From NCBI GenBank assembly GCA_964603125.1, contig CAZRUA010000036.1, forward strand, positions 1-30,431: a stretch of 30,431 bases of DNA. Reading direction: 5' to 3'. The translations under genes and the position numbers were made by a program. The first letter of the stretch is position 1, and the number at the start of each line of letters is the position of its first letter. The notes beneath the pieces were generated by a model. That model saw nothing but the letters and a program-made list of their open reading frames with translations. It was not told the DNA's origin and did not search any database. This DNA comes from CAZRUA01 sp964603125. GTDB lineage: Bacteria; Bacteroidota; Bacteroidia; B-17B0; Aurantibacillaceae. This document shows positions 1 to 8,160 of the stretch, one piece after another.

Positions 1-416
1 GAGAACGGACAAACTGGGAATACTGTATCGAATTTATTTTCAATTAAAAGCTTATAAGCTTGATTAAGATTTTCTTTTGAAATGAATGGTGCAGTAGGGT
101 ATATGCAGCATGCATTATCAAAATTTTCGCCTGAATTTTTTATTTCTTGCAATACTTCTAAAATAACGTCAGCAGTTCCTGAGAAGTCATCTGAGTTTTT
201 TTCACTTCGTTTAAAAGGAACTTTTGCGCCGTAAGTTAGAGCAACTTTTTCTATTTCAGCATCATCTGTTGAAACCATAACATAATCAAATAAACCTGAT
301 TTTAAAGCAGTTTCAATTGAGTATGCAATAATAGGTTTCCCTAAAAAATCCTTAATATTTTTTTTAGGAATTCTTTTGCTTCCGCCTCTTGCAGTTATAA
401 TAGCAATATTACGCAC
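1..416 (-). CDS. pseF: Pseudaminic acid cytidylyltransferase, 3' end outside window
   Basis: This is the N-terminal 138 residues of a CMP-sugar synthetase, which transfers CMP from CTP onto a nonulosonic acid before glycosyl transfer. The protein opens VRNIAIITARGGSKRIPKKN, which contains the CTP-binding ARGGSKRIPKKN motif of the acylneuraminate cytidylyltransferase family, followed by DFLGKPIIAYSI and VSTDD. The IITARGGSKRIPKKNIK style and the position directly after pseB and pseC favour PseF over NeuA. I set the start at the GTG whose first base is 416, overlapping the pseC stop by 8 bases; a TTG lies one codon upstream. The frame stays open to base 1, so the C-terminus and the rest of the pathway (pseG, pseI, pseH) would lie beyond the left edge. 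Confidence 0.88.
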   Translation of the reverse strand, partial: MRNIAIITARGGSKRIPKKNIKDFLGKPIIAYSIETALKSGLFDYVMVSTDDAEIEKVALTYGAKVPFKRSEKNSDDFSGTADVILEVLQEIKNSGENFDNACCIYPTAPFISKENLNQAYKLLIENKFDTVFPVCPF

Positions 417-1557
417 CAAGAAATGAATTTATCGAATCAATTACAAATTTCTGTTCATCATTAGTTAATGTTGGAAACATGGGTAGGCTTAAACATTGAT
501 TGTAGTATTTTTCTGCATTTGTAAAATCTCCTTTTTTCCAACCTAAATTTTGATAGTAAGGTAGAGTATGAACTGGAATGTAATGAACCTGACAGAAAAT
601 GTTTTTTGATTTTAAAAACTCGTATAAGTCTTTTCTGTTTTCAACTTCTATAATGTATAAATGATATGAGTGGCCATCAACAACACCCGATTGTCCTTTT
701 ATTTTCGAGTTGTTCTTAAAAGCTTCAAAATAGGTTTTGGCAATTTCTTTTCTCCTAGTTAAACCTTCATCTGCCCTTTTTAATTGTGATTTACCAAGTG
801 CTGCTTGAAAATCAGTTATTCTGTAATTATAACCTAGTTCCTGCATTTCATAGTACCAACCACCATCATTGTTTATTAGTTGATTGGGATCTTTAGTAAT
901 ACCATGTGTTCTTAGTTTTAATAAACGTTGGTATAGTTTTTCATCGTTAGTAGTAATCATTCCGCCCTCACCACAAGCTATGTGTTTTACAGGATGAAAG
1001 GAGAAAATAGCTAAATCGGCGTAATTACCGTTTCCACAAAGCTGTTTATTTCCTTTACTATCTGTAAAGTAACCACCTGGTGCGTGACAAGCATCTTCAA
1101 TTATCCAGCAATCAAATTCTTGAGCGAGCTTTTTAAACTCTTCGAGATTCACAGCGTTACCTGCAAAGTCAACAGGAATAATTCCATGAAAATATCCTTT
1201 TGGTTTGCTTTCAAGTAATTGGCGAACTTTATGAATATCTAATAAATATGTTTTAGGATCAATATCTGCAAAGTGAACTTCCCCACCAGAATATCTAACA
1301 CAATTGGCAGATGCTGCAAATGTTATAGGGCTTGTTATTACTCTAGTATTTTCTGTAACATCTAATGCTAACGTGCATAAATGTAAAGCAGCCGTTCCAT
1401 TTGAAACAGCAACTGCATACTTGCAACCAATGTATTCAGCAAATGCTTTTTCAAAAGATGCAATTTCAGGACCTTGTGTTAAGAAGTCGGATTTTAATGC
1501 AGCAACAACAACATTAATATCTTCCTCAGTTATATTTTGTCTTCCGTATGGAATCAT
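409..1557 (-). CDS. pseC: UDP-4-amino-4,6-dideoxy-N-acetyl-beta-L-altrosamine transaminase
   Basis: This is a PLP-dependent DegT/DnrJ/EryC1 aminotransferase of 382 residues, normal for the family. It would aminate C4 of the keto-sugar made by PseB, the second step towards CMP-pseudaminic acid in the cytoplasm. Visible signatures are VSNGTAALHL near residue 51 (phosphate binding), EDACHAPGG near 154 (Asp155 contacts the PLP ring nitrogen), and FSFHPVKHIACGEGG near 186, where Lys191 should be the Schiff-base lysine. The opening MIPYGRQNITEEDI is characteristic of PseC. It sits 5 bases after pseB and overlaps pseF by 8 bases, so the three are probably translationally coupled. Assignment to PseC, rather than another sugar aminotransferase, rests on this order. 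Confidence 0.93.
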   Translation of the reverse strand: MIPYGRQNITEEDINVVVAALKSDFLTQGPEIASFEKAFAEYIGCKYAVAVSNGTAALHLCTLALDVTENTRVITSPITFAASANCVRYSGGEVHFADIDPKTYLLDIHKVRQLLESKPKGYFHGIIPVDFAGNAVNLEEFKKLAQEFDCWIIEDACHAPGGYFTDSKGNKQLCGNGNYADLAIFSFHPVKHIACGEGGMITTNDEKLYQRLLKLRTHGITKDPNQLINNDGGWYYEMQELGYNYRITDFQAALGKSQLKRADEGLTRRKEIAKTYFEAFKNNSKIKGQSGVVDGHSYHLYIIEVENRKDLYEFLKSKNIFCQVHYIPVHTLPYYQNLGWKKGDFTNAEKYYNQCLSLPMFPTLTNDEQKFVIDSINSFLGA

Positions 1558-1562
1558 TGTAA

Positions 1563-2579
1563 TTATGGTTTAAATGTTGGATCAACATGTTCAACAATAA
1601 GTTTTCTTAACGAATCAATAGTTTCCCATTCGTCATTATCACCAGAGGTGTAGCTAAAACCTTGTGGAACTAATTTTGCATTGAAGTGTTTGATGTAATC
1701 TTCCAGTTTAAAAAGTGTTACCTGTGGAAGAATAACATAATATTTCCCTAAATCGTAAGTTGTAAATGAATCTGAACTTGTAATCATTTCTTCATGAATC
1801 TTTTCGCCAGGTCTTATTCCGCTTACTTTATATTCGCATTCAGGACCAATAGCTTTTGCAACATCCATTATTTTGTATGATGGAATCTTCGGTACAAATA
1901 ATTCTCCGCCCCAGGCTGTTTCCAGTGCGTGCAGAACCATGTCAACACCACCTTTTAAGGAAATATTGAAGCGAGTCATGCTTGGGTCGGTTATTGGTAA
2001 AACACCTTCTTTCTTTTTATTTAAGAAAAAGGGAATTACTGAACCATTAGAACCCATAACATTTCCATATCTTACAACAGAAAATTTTATTTCTTTATTT
2101 CCTTTTATATTATTTGCTGCTATGAACAATTTATCTGAAGTTAACTTTGTTGCTCCGTATAAATTAATTGGCGCACAGGCTTTATCGGTCGATAGAGCTA
2201 CTACCTTTGTAACATCTGAATCAAGAGCCGCTTTAATTACGTTTTGAGCCCCGCCAATATTTGTTTTTACACACTCATCGGGATTGTATTCGGCAATATG
2301 AACATGTTTCATTGCTGCCGCATGAATAATATAATCTATTCCAACAAAGGCTCTTTTCAATCTTTCTAAGTCGCGCACATCACCAATAAAATATCTAATG
2401 GCTTTATATTTTGAGTGCGGAAATTCTTGTTCCATTTGGAATTGCTTTTGTTCATCTCTCGAATAGATAACAAGACGTTTAACATCAGGCCATTTGGATA
2501 AAATTGTTTTAGTTAACTCTTTACCTAACGAACCGGTGCCGCCAGTTATCAGAATAGATTTGTTGTTTAAGTCGAGCAT
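1563..2579 (-). CDS. pseB: UDP-N-acetylglucosamine 4,6-dehydratase (inverting)
   Basis: This is a short-chain dehydrogenase/reductase of 338 residues that converts UDP-GlcNAc to the 4-keto-6-deoxy-L-arabino sugar, the first step of pseudaminic acid synthesis. It carries the nucleotide-binding GGTGSLG at residues 13-19 and IYSRDEQKQ near 38. The catalytic stretch STDKACAPINLYGATK places Asp132, Lys133 and Tyr141 at the numbering known for Helicobacter FlaA1/PseB. The GGTGSLGKEL start and ALSTDKA signature separate PseB from the retaining PglF/LegB-type dehydratases, which are longer and have membrane segments. It lies just downstream of a glycosyltransferase and 5 bases before pseC. Pseudaminic acid here may decorate the exported polysaccharide or, as in other bacteria, surface protein. 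Confidence 0.94.
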   Translation of the reverse strand: MLDLNNKSILITGGTGSLGKELTKTILSKWPDVKRLVIYSRDEQKQFQMEQEFPHSKYKAIRYFIGDVRDLERLKRAFVGIDYIIHAAAMKHVHIAEYNPDECVKTNIGGAQNVIKAALDSDVTKVVALSTDKACAPINLYGATKLTSDKLFIAANNIKGNKEIKFSVVRYGNVMGSNGSVIPFFLNKKKEGVLPITDPSMTRFNISLKGGVDMVLHALETAWGGELFVPKIPSYKIMDVAKAIGPECEYKVSGIRPGEKIHEEMITSSDSFTTYDLGKYYVILPQVTLFKLEDYIKHFNAKLVPQGFSYTSGDNDEWETIDSLRKLIVEHVDPTFKP

Positions 2580-2584
2580 TTTGC

Positions 2585-3781
2585 TTATTGTTGTTTAAGT
2601 GTGTTTAAAAAAGATGGAAGTGGTTTCAGCACTTCTTCCCAAGAAAGGTACTTACATGCTAAATTTTGAATTTTAGTGTTTATTTCATTGTCTGAATACA
2701 TTTCTTTCAATCGCGAATAAATCGTGTTGAAATCAATATATGAATCGTCTGCTAGAAAATGAGTACAGTATTTATTTAATTCAGGAATATTTTCTATGTA
2801 TGGGTCACTATGACCTAAAACTGTTGGTAAACCAGATATGAGGTATTCTCTCACTTTCAAGACTGCTCCTTGCATTAACCCTTTTTTGTGAATTGCGCAA
2901 GTTCCAATAGCGAAATGCATTTTACTCAGAAAATCTACTAATTCTTCTTTACTCATGTACTCAACAAAGTGTATTGATGGCGATGAATACTTTTTTTTCA
3001 AACTGTCATCAATTCTACCAACAAAGTACAACTTCATTTTATCTTGTATTTGGCTTGCATTAAAACTTTCTGCAATTCGTTCAATACCATTCCACTCAGC
3101 ATTAGTGCCTGCAAGAAAAACACCATTCAAAAGGGAAAAGTCTTTCGACCTACTTTTTAAAGGTTTGCTATCAGGAACAATACCATTTGTTATAACAACA
3201 GTTTTGTATGAAGGATATATTATTTTTTCAAGTTTTTCAATTTCAGGAGTAACCGCAATTCCTCCAGCAGCAAGTTCAAGACATTTAGCTCCGAGTTTTC
3301 TTTCAAGACTGTTTGCTCGAAGAATACTTTCTTTATAATATGCCAATACACTTGGTCTTAATGAAAAAGGGATTTTTTTCTTATTAGCATTAACAATCAC
3401 TTCCTTTTCTTTACGTTCATTAGTATTGTGTTCAAATATTATTTTGTGGGGATGTGATTGTAATAAATTTAATAAGGCTTTACTAGCAAAAGGATAACGC
3501 ACTATATAGAAATCAAAAGTATTTTTATCTTTTGTTATCATGTCATCTACAGATTCGAACAATGCTTTATTGTAGTAAGAGTTTTTAAAGTATTTTTTCG
3601 TAGGTGAGTTAACTTGTATTGACTCAAAAAAGTCATCGGTATTGGCTTTTTGTGGGGTAAATCTTACAAACTTACTTCCAGGAAACATTTTAAGTAATTC
3701 ATGGCATTTACCAATAACTTTATTGTCGACTCCGCTTTTTACTGCAGAATAACTCGATAAATATATGTAACAAATTTTCAT
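2585..3781 (-). CDS. Glycosyltransferase, GT-B fold (GT4-like)
   Basis: A roughly 398-residue protein that resembles GT-B glycosyltransferases acting on the cytoplasmic face of the membrane. The C-terminal half has the expected pattern: VVITNGIVPDSKPL near the domain hinge, KLYFVGRID as the first strand of the donor-binding domain, and LKVREYLISGLPTVLGHSDP in place of the usual E-x7-E donor-site motif. Donor and acceptor cannot be read from the sequence. I prefer the ATG with first base 3781 (MKICYIYLSS), 8 bases after the asnB stop; an in-frame TTG at 3796 would overlap asnB. There is no clear ribosome-binding site for either. Being next to pseB, it could transfer pseudaminic acid, but that is only positional inference. 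Confidence 0.78.
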   Translation of the reverse strand: MKICYIYLSSYSAVKSGVDNKVIGKCHELLKMFPGSKFVRFTPQKANTDDFFESIQVNSPTKKYFKNSYYNKALFESVDDMITKDKNTFDFYIVRYPFASKALLNLLQSHPHKIIFEHNTNERKEKEVIVNANKKKIPFSLRPSVLAYYKESILRANSLERKLGAKCLELAAGGIAVTPEIEKLEKIIYPSYKTVVITNGIVPDSKPLKSRSKDFSLLNGVFLAGTNAEWNGIERIAESFNASQIQDKMKLYFVGRIDDSLKKKYSSPSIHFVEYMSKEELVDFLSKMHFAIGTCAIHKKGLMQGAVLKVREYLISGLPTVLGHSDPYIENIPELNKYCTHFLADDSYIDFNTIYSRLKEMYSDNEINTKIQNLACKYLSWEEVLKPLPSFLNTLKQQ

Positions 3782-3789
3782 TTTTTTGC

Positions 3790-5541
3790 TTAGCAATATT
3801 GAGCAGCCACCAATGCCCGCCAGCTTAATATATTACTATCTGTAGTAGAGTTAGCTGTTGGTATTTCAATATCAAGTTTTTTTGCAGCTCTAATAGTTTC
3901 TTCCTGCATATCAGGATCATTCATCCATTTTTGCTGTGGTGATGCGTAACCTATTTTATCCACTCTCCAACATATTGAAGTCGGTAACATTGTTTCCATT
4001 GATTTACGCAAAATGTATTTTGTCCAACCCATTCTCAATTTAAAATCATCGGGAAGAGAAAAAACAAATTCTACAAGTTCATGGCTAAGGAATGGTAAAC
4101 GAACTTCCCTTGAATGTGCCATTGAATTGCGATCAGCATAACGCAAAAGAGTTTTCAAACCAGAAGATGTTGTGTCAGCTAATAACTGCTTTTGTAGAGC
4201 ATCAGCAGAGTAGGGTTTGGTTGAATTTAAGAAGGACATTTTGTATCTTCCTAATTTCATTCTCAGAGATTCATTGTGATCGGGTCCAACATATGGCCTT
4301 ACTGCATTGTGCAATGAATTATATGCAGTTGACTCTTTTGTATATAAAGATCTGTTATTATAAAAAAGCTGGTTCAAGTAGAGTTTGTAATAAGGTAAAT
4401 AACCTGCAAGATATTCATCAGCGCCTTGGCCATCGATTAATACAGTAACACCCTTTTGTTTTGCTAATTCCATCACTGCAAATTGCGCAACTATGCTTGT
4501 TGAACCAAATGGTTCATCCTGATGATGACAAATTGTTTTGAAATGATTGAAAAAATAATCTCCATCAGGCCAAACAGAATTAGACTGAATATTTTTACAT
4601 GCTTTTACTACTGTATCAATGTGATTTCCTTCGTCTTTATCAAAATCTTTAAATCTTGCCGAGAAAGAAGTTTGTTGTTGCTCCTTACCTTTTAGCTTAT
4701 CAATAATCATTACAATGGAAGACGAATCCAGTCCACCAGAAAGACTTGTTCCTAAAGGAACGTCCGAGCGTAAACGAATATTCACTGACTTAGTAAATAA
4801 GCGAAGAAATTCTTCAGCGGCACTTTCAAAAGTCCCTGTGTAGGTTCGTGCAGAATCAATTTGCCAATATTTTTTTATTTCCAATTTACCATTAGCCTTC
4901 ATTATCATATAATGTGCAGCATCCAAACGTTTTATGTCTTCGTAAAAAGTTTTAGTAACATCCGAAGCATCATCAATCTGCCCTGTTTTTATAAAAGTGT
5001 TTAGGTGCTCATTAGATATTTTCTTTTTAATACCATTAGCCCAAAATTGTTTAATCTCAGAAGCGAATAAAAATTGCTTTTCATCTTTAAAATAATGAAA
5101 AGGCTTTTCTCCAAAGCGATCACGCGCACAAAACAACTCTTGCTCTTTCTCATCCCAAATGGCGAAAGCAAACATCCCATCAAGATCAGTCAAGCATTTT
5201 TCTTTTTTATGTTCATATAATGCAAGAATAACTTCTGTATCTGTTGCAGTATGAAAACGATAACCTTCTTTAATCAGTTTATCCTTAAGCTCAATATAGT
5301 TGTAAATTTCGCCGTTGAAAGTAATCGTATATCTTTCATTTGCAAAATGCATGGGCTGTTTCCCATCAATTGATAAGTCAATGATAGAAAGGCGTCGGTG
5401 ACCGAGTCCAACATTATTGGATGGATTAAGCCAAGAACCATAACCGTCAGGGCCACGATGAGCAATTGCATCAGTCATCGATTTCAACTCCTGCTCAGTA
5501 ACTAAACCATTAAACTTTATTATTCCAGCTATTCCACACAT
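3790..5541 (-). CDS. asnB: Asparagine-synthase-like glutamine amidotransferase
   Basis: This 583-residue protein has the full AsnB layout. Cys2 (MCGIAGI) is the N-terminal nucleophile of a class II glutaminase domain, with RGPDGYG near 29, FNGEIYNY near 75 and DRFGEKPFHY near 141. An ATP-pyrophosphatase domain follows, with SGGLDSS at 268-274. In free metabolism this enzyme makes asparagine, but inside an O-antigen operon AsnB homologues such as WbpS are thought to turn uronic acid carboxyls into carboxamides. Packed between two glycosyltransferases (1 base after one gene, 8 bases before the next), it more likely amidates a glycan sugar; a true asparagine synthetase cannot be excluded. All core motifs look intact. 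Confidence 0.88.
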   Translation of the reverse strand: MCGIAGIIKFNGLVTEQELKSMTDAIAHRGPDGYGSWLNPSNNVGLGHRRLSIIDLSIDGKQPMHFANERYTITFNGEIYNYIELKDKLIKEGYRFHTATDTEVILALYEHKKEKCLTDLDGMFAFAIWDEKEQELFCARDRFGEKPFHYFKDEKQFLFASEIKQFWANGIKKKISNEHLNTFIKTGQIDDASDVTKTFYEDIKRLDAAHYMIMKANGKLEIKKYWQIDSARTYTGTFESAAEEFLRLFTKSVNIRLRSDVPLGTSLSGGLDSSSIVMIIDKLKGKEQQQTSFSARFKDFDKDEGNHIDTVVKACKNIQSNSVWPDGDYFFNHFKTICHHQDEPFGSTSIVAQFAVMELAKQKGVTVLIDGQGADEYLAGYLPYYKLYLNQLFYNNRSLYTKESTAYNSLHNAVRPYVGPDHNESLRMKLGRYKMSFLNSTKPYSADALQKQLLADTTSSGLKTLLRYADRNSMAHSREVRLPFLSHELVEFVFSLPDDFKLRMGWTKYILRKSMETMLPTSICWRVDKIGYASPQQKWMNDPDMQEETIRAAKKLDIEIPTANSTTDSNILSWRALVAAQYC

Positions 5542-5542
5542 A

Positions 5543-6781
5543 CTAAAAATTCAAACCTGCTCTTTGGCCAGATTTCACGTGTTCTTTATACCAATTACAC
5601 TCCTTAACACTTTCAATATTTTTATTTATTATATCTGTATCTAATCCGTATGTTTTTGGATCAAAATTATTTCTGAAATAATCAGGGAAATAATCATACT
5701 CTCTTTTACCTTCCAAACAATCCATAAAATAGTCTGCAATAAATTCGAGCTTATTATTTTTTTCAACGTATGCTCTTCCTTCAGTTGCCAATTGTTTTAT
5801 TTTATTTCTGTCTCTTACTAGCGTCTTGAGTTTTTCTTTTACATTTTCTTTAGTAACAGAAATAAGAGGTGGTTTGAAACAGTCGGGAGAGTTTTCGTAA
5901 TACTTGGTGAGTACCGCGCAGCCACTTGCCATGGCTTCAAAAGATAGATATCCAGGGCCATGAAATACCAACTCATCCAATAGAATGTCGGATTCAGAAA
6001 GCACGTTCATTAATTTAATATGCGGTACATTTCTGATGTTCACAAACTCAATTTCTTCACCTTCTTGAATTAATTCATTTATTACTCTTTCAATAATTGA
6101 AGTCCCTTTTGCATTACTATCGGAAGGGCAGTGGACTACTTTTAATTTTTTATTTTGAGGTATATTGAATGTTATTTCACTAAGATCTACTGGGACATGA
6201 GCATGATAATAGGGCCTCAAGGCTAAAGATGCTTGATCTGGTCCCGAAAAAATTAAGGAAGCGTTTTTCTCAAACAAACGCAAACGTTTCATTTTACTTT
6301 CAAGGTGCTCTTTACTTTTGTTTACTCCAGGCAGCAAGTTGTCATCAATATCAAAATTATTCTGAAAAACCCATCTGTTGCGAATATCATCACCCATGAC
6401 AAGTGTCATCCATTTACCACCTTTTTCATTCATTGCAGCAAAGGCCTGATCTTCATCAAAAAAACACTTCCATATATTAATATATAAATCAAATTCTTGA
6501 ATAAAACTCTTTTTCAATCTATTCAGTAAGCTGTGTTTAAACCTACTAGGAAGAAAAGTGTATACTGCCGATAAAATAAATTTAGTAAATGAGTTCTTTT
6601 TAGAATGTTTTTTCCATCCTTCAAAGAAGTTATCTGGGTCAATATCGTATTCATGCGAATAGAATTTTGTTTTTGACGCGATACTAACCACCTCGTACCC
6701 TTTGGTACGATAGTATCCTGTTAATAGCCCAATAAAACCACAAATTTCTTCTGAACCTACTAATATTCTTTTAATGCTCAT
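5543..6781 (-). CDS. Glycosyltransferase, GT-B fold (GT4-like)
   Basis: A 412-residue protein whose C-terminal half resembles GT4 enzymes. LKVVHCPSDSNAKGTSII near residue 220 is like the start of the donor-binding domain, and the later HGPGYLSFEAMASGCAVLTK carries the acidic residue and small-residue loop that bind nucleotide sugar in this clan. The N-terminal half (GSEEICGFIGLLTGYYRTKG) replaces the usual glycine-rich acceptor loop and is divergent. No signal peptide or membrane segment is seen. It starts at the ATG with first base 6781, two bases after the HisF-like stop, and asnB follows after one base, so it is embedded in the operon. Its sugar is unknown; one of the acetamidino or amidated sugars made by its neighbours is a reasonable guess. 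Confidence 0.72.
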   Translation of the reverse strand: MSIKRILVGSEEICGFIGLLTGYYRTKGYEVVSIASKTKFYSHEYDIDPDNFFEGWKKHSKKNSFTKFILSAVYTFLPSRFKHSLLNRLKKSFIQEFDLYINIWKCFFDEDQAFAAMNEKGGKWMTLVMGDDIRNRWVFQNNFDIDDNLLPGVNKSKEHLESKMKRLRLFEKNASLIFSGPDQASLALRPYYHAHVPVDLSEITFNIPQNKKLKVVHCPSDSNAKGTSIIERVINELIQEGEEIEFVNIRNVPHIKLMNVLSESDILLDELVFHGPGYLSFEAMASGCAVLTKYYENSPDCFKPPLISVTKENVKEKLKTLVRDRNKIKQLATEGRAYVEKNNKLEFIADYFMDCLEGKREYDYFPDYFRNNFDPKTYGLDTDIINKNIESVKECNWYKEHVKSGQRAGLNF

Positions 6782-6783
6782 TG

Positions 6784-7545
6784 TTACTGTAAAGCAATTT
6801 CAAGTTTTTTTCTGTCAGGGAAATTAATTAGAACTCCCATATCTTTTTTTTGGTAAACAACCATGCTACCAACTCCCATAGCAGAAGCGTTGGCATTTTT
6901 TTTTGCCTTTGTAAAGTCTTCTAAATTTCCTGCACCACCATGTGCAATTACAGGTATGTCAACTACTGAAGTAATTGATTTTATTAATTCAATATCATAT
7001 CCATCCCAAGTACCTTCTTTATCAACTGAAGTTAAAAGGATTTCTCCAGCGCCTCTTGATTGCATTTCAATAGCCCATTCAACAGCATTGTACTTGTGAG
7101 TTTTTGAAGCTGATTCAGAAACAACGGTTGGTTTCTTCCAAAAGTTCTTTTTTACATCTATTGAAGCAATTACAGCTTGCGAACCATAAAGATTAGCGAC
7201 TTCGGTTATGAATGAAGGATTTTCATGTGCATAGCTGTTTATTGCTACTTTTTCAATGCCAATATTGAATAAAGTTTTTACTTGATCGATGTTTCTAATT
7301 CCACCTCCATAAGCAAGGGGCATAAAGCATTCGTTAGCTATCTCAGAAAGCATTTTAAAATCGATTTCTTTTTTTTGTGGCGTTGCTTGAATGTCCAAAA
7401 AGATTAATTCATCTACTTCCTTTTCATTAAAAATTCTAACTGTATTAATTGGATCTCCAACATAAGATGAATTTTTAAATTGAACTGTTTTAACTAGTCC
7501 ATTATTCTTTAGTAAAAGACAGGGTATAACGCGTGTTTGTAGCAT
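6784..7545 (-). CDS. HisF-like subunit of sugar amidotransferase (WbuZ type)
   Basis: A 253-residue (beta/alpha)8 protein closely resembling imidazole glycerol phosphate synthase subunit HisF: VIPCLLLKNNGLVKTVQF at the start, YGGGIRNIDQVK near 80, IASIDVKK near 126, RGAGEILLTSVDKEGTWDGYD near 165 and HGGAGNLEDF near 202. The first catalytic aspartate of true HisF (PCLDV) is leucine here, while the second (SIDV) is kept. This fits the paralogues found in O-antigen clusters, which are thought to act as ammonia-channel partners of the HisH-like glutaminase and the WbpG/PseA-type amidotransferase rather than in histidine synthesis. It abuts the HisH-like gene (stop and start share base 7545) and no other his gene is present. 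Confidence 0.85.
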   Translation of the reverse strand: MLQTRVIPCLLLKNNGLVKTVQFKNSSYVGDPINTVRIFNEKEVDELIFLDIQATPQKKEIDFKMLSEIANECFMPLAYGGGIRNIDQVKTLFNIGIEKVAINSYAHENPSFITEVANLYGSQAVIASIDVKKNFWKKPTVVSESASKTHKYNAVEWAIEMQSRGAGEILLTSVDKEGTWDGYDIELIKSITSVVDIPVIAHGGAGNLEDFTKAKKNANASAMGVGSMVVYQKKDMGVLINFPDRKKLEIALQ

Positions 7546-8156
7546 TAGATAGAAGCAAAGTTTTTTAAAAGTTTCATTCCAAATTTGTGACTCTTCTCTG
7601 GATGGAACTGAGCTCCGTAAATATTATCTTTTTGAATGGCAGAATCAAACTCAATTCCGAAGTTGGTTTTAAGAATGGAGTTTTCTTCGTGGTTACATTT
7701 TACATAGTACGAATGAACAAAGTAAAATCTTGATTCTTCTTCGAATTCTTTTGTTAATAAACTGGAGTTGTTTTGTTTAACTAGATTCCATCCCATATGT
7801 GGCACTTTTAATCCCGACTCTTTAGTGAAATTAAATTTTATTGTTTTGGCAGGAATCCAACCTAAGCCCGGAAGTACACCTTCTTCGCTACTATCTGTTA
7901 GTAACTGCATGCCAAGGCAAATTCCTAAAACCGGAACTTTTTGTTCAGTTGCTTTATAGTTTAAAACATCTGTAAATCCACTTTCTTTTATTTTACTCAT
8001 TGCAGCATCAAATGAACCAACGCCAGGTAAAAGCAATTTATCTGCCGATTCAATTTCATTAATGTTATCGGTGATTTTTGCATCAACATTAATTTTCTTA
8101 AACATATTTACAATGGAACCTAAGTTTCCCATTCCATAGTTTACAATTGTAATCAT
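7545..8156 (-). CDS. HisH-like glutaminase of sugar amidotransferase (WbuY type)
   Basis: A class I glutamine amidotransferase of 203 residues. Its triad is complete: the nucleophile Cys80 lies in VLGICLGMQ, and His185 and Glu187 in FHPEKSH. NYGMGNLGS at the start and LLPGVGSFDAAM near 41 are HisH hallmarks. It should hydrolyse glutamine and pass ammonia to a partner. In this operon it sits between the HisF-like protein and a PP-loop sugar amidotransferase, the same trio known as wbpG-hisH2-hisF2 in Pseudomonas aeruginosa B-band clusters, where it makes acetamidino sugars. The gene is coupled to the downstream HisF-like gene by a one-base overlap and follows the PP-loop gene after 4 bases. 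A role in histidine synthesis is unlikely. Confidence 0.87.
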   Translation of the reverse strand: MITIVNYGMGNLGSIVNMFKKINVDAKITDNINEIESADKLLLPGVGSFDAAMSKIKESGFTDVLNYKATEQKVPVLGICLGMQLLTDSSEEGVLPGLGWIPAKTIKFNFTKESGLKVPHMGWNLVKQNNSSLLTKEFEEESRFYFVHSYYVKCNHEENSILKTNFGIEFDSAIQKDNIYGAQFHPEKSHKFGMKLLKNFASI

Positions 8157-8160
8157 AATT

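Noticed and set aside
4092..4448. A 118-aa plus-strand frame inside the AsnB-like gene
   Set aside because: It lies wholly antisense to a well-conserved coding region and shows no family resemblance.
6784..8156. hisF and hisH as part of histidine biosynthesis
   Set aside because: No other his gene is present, the HisF-like protein lacks its first catalytic Asp, and the pair is fused into an O-antigen operon beside a PP-loop sugar amidotransferase.
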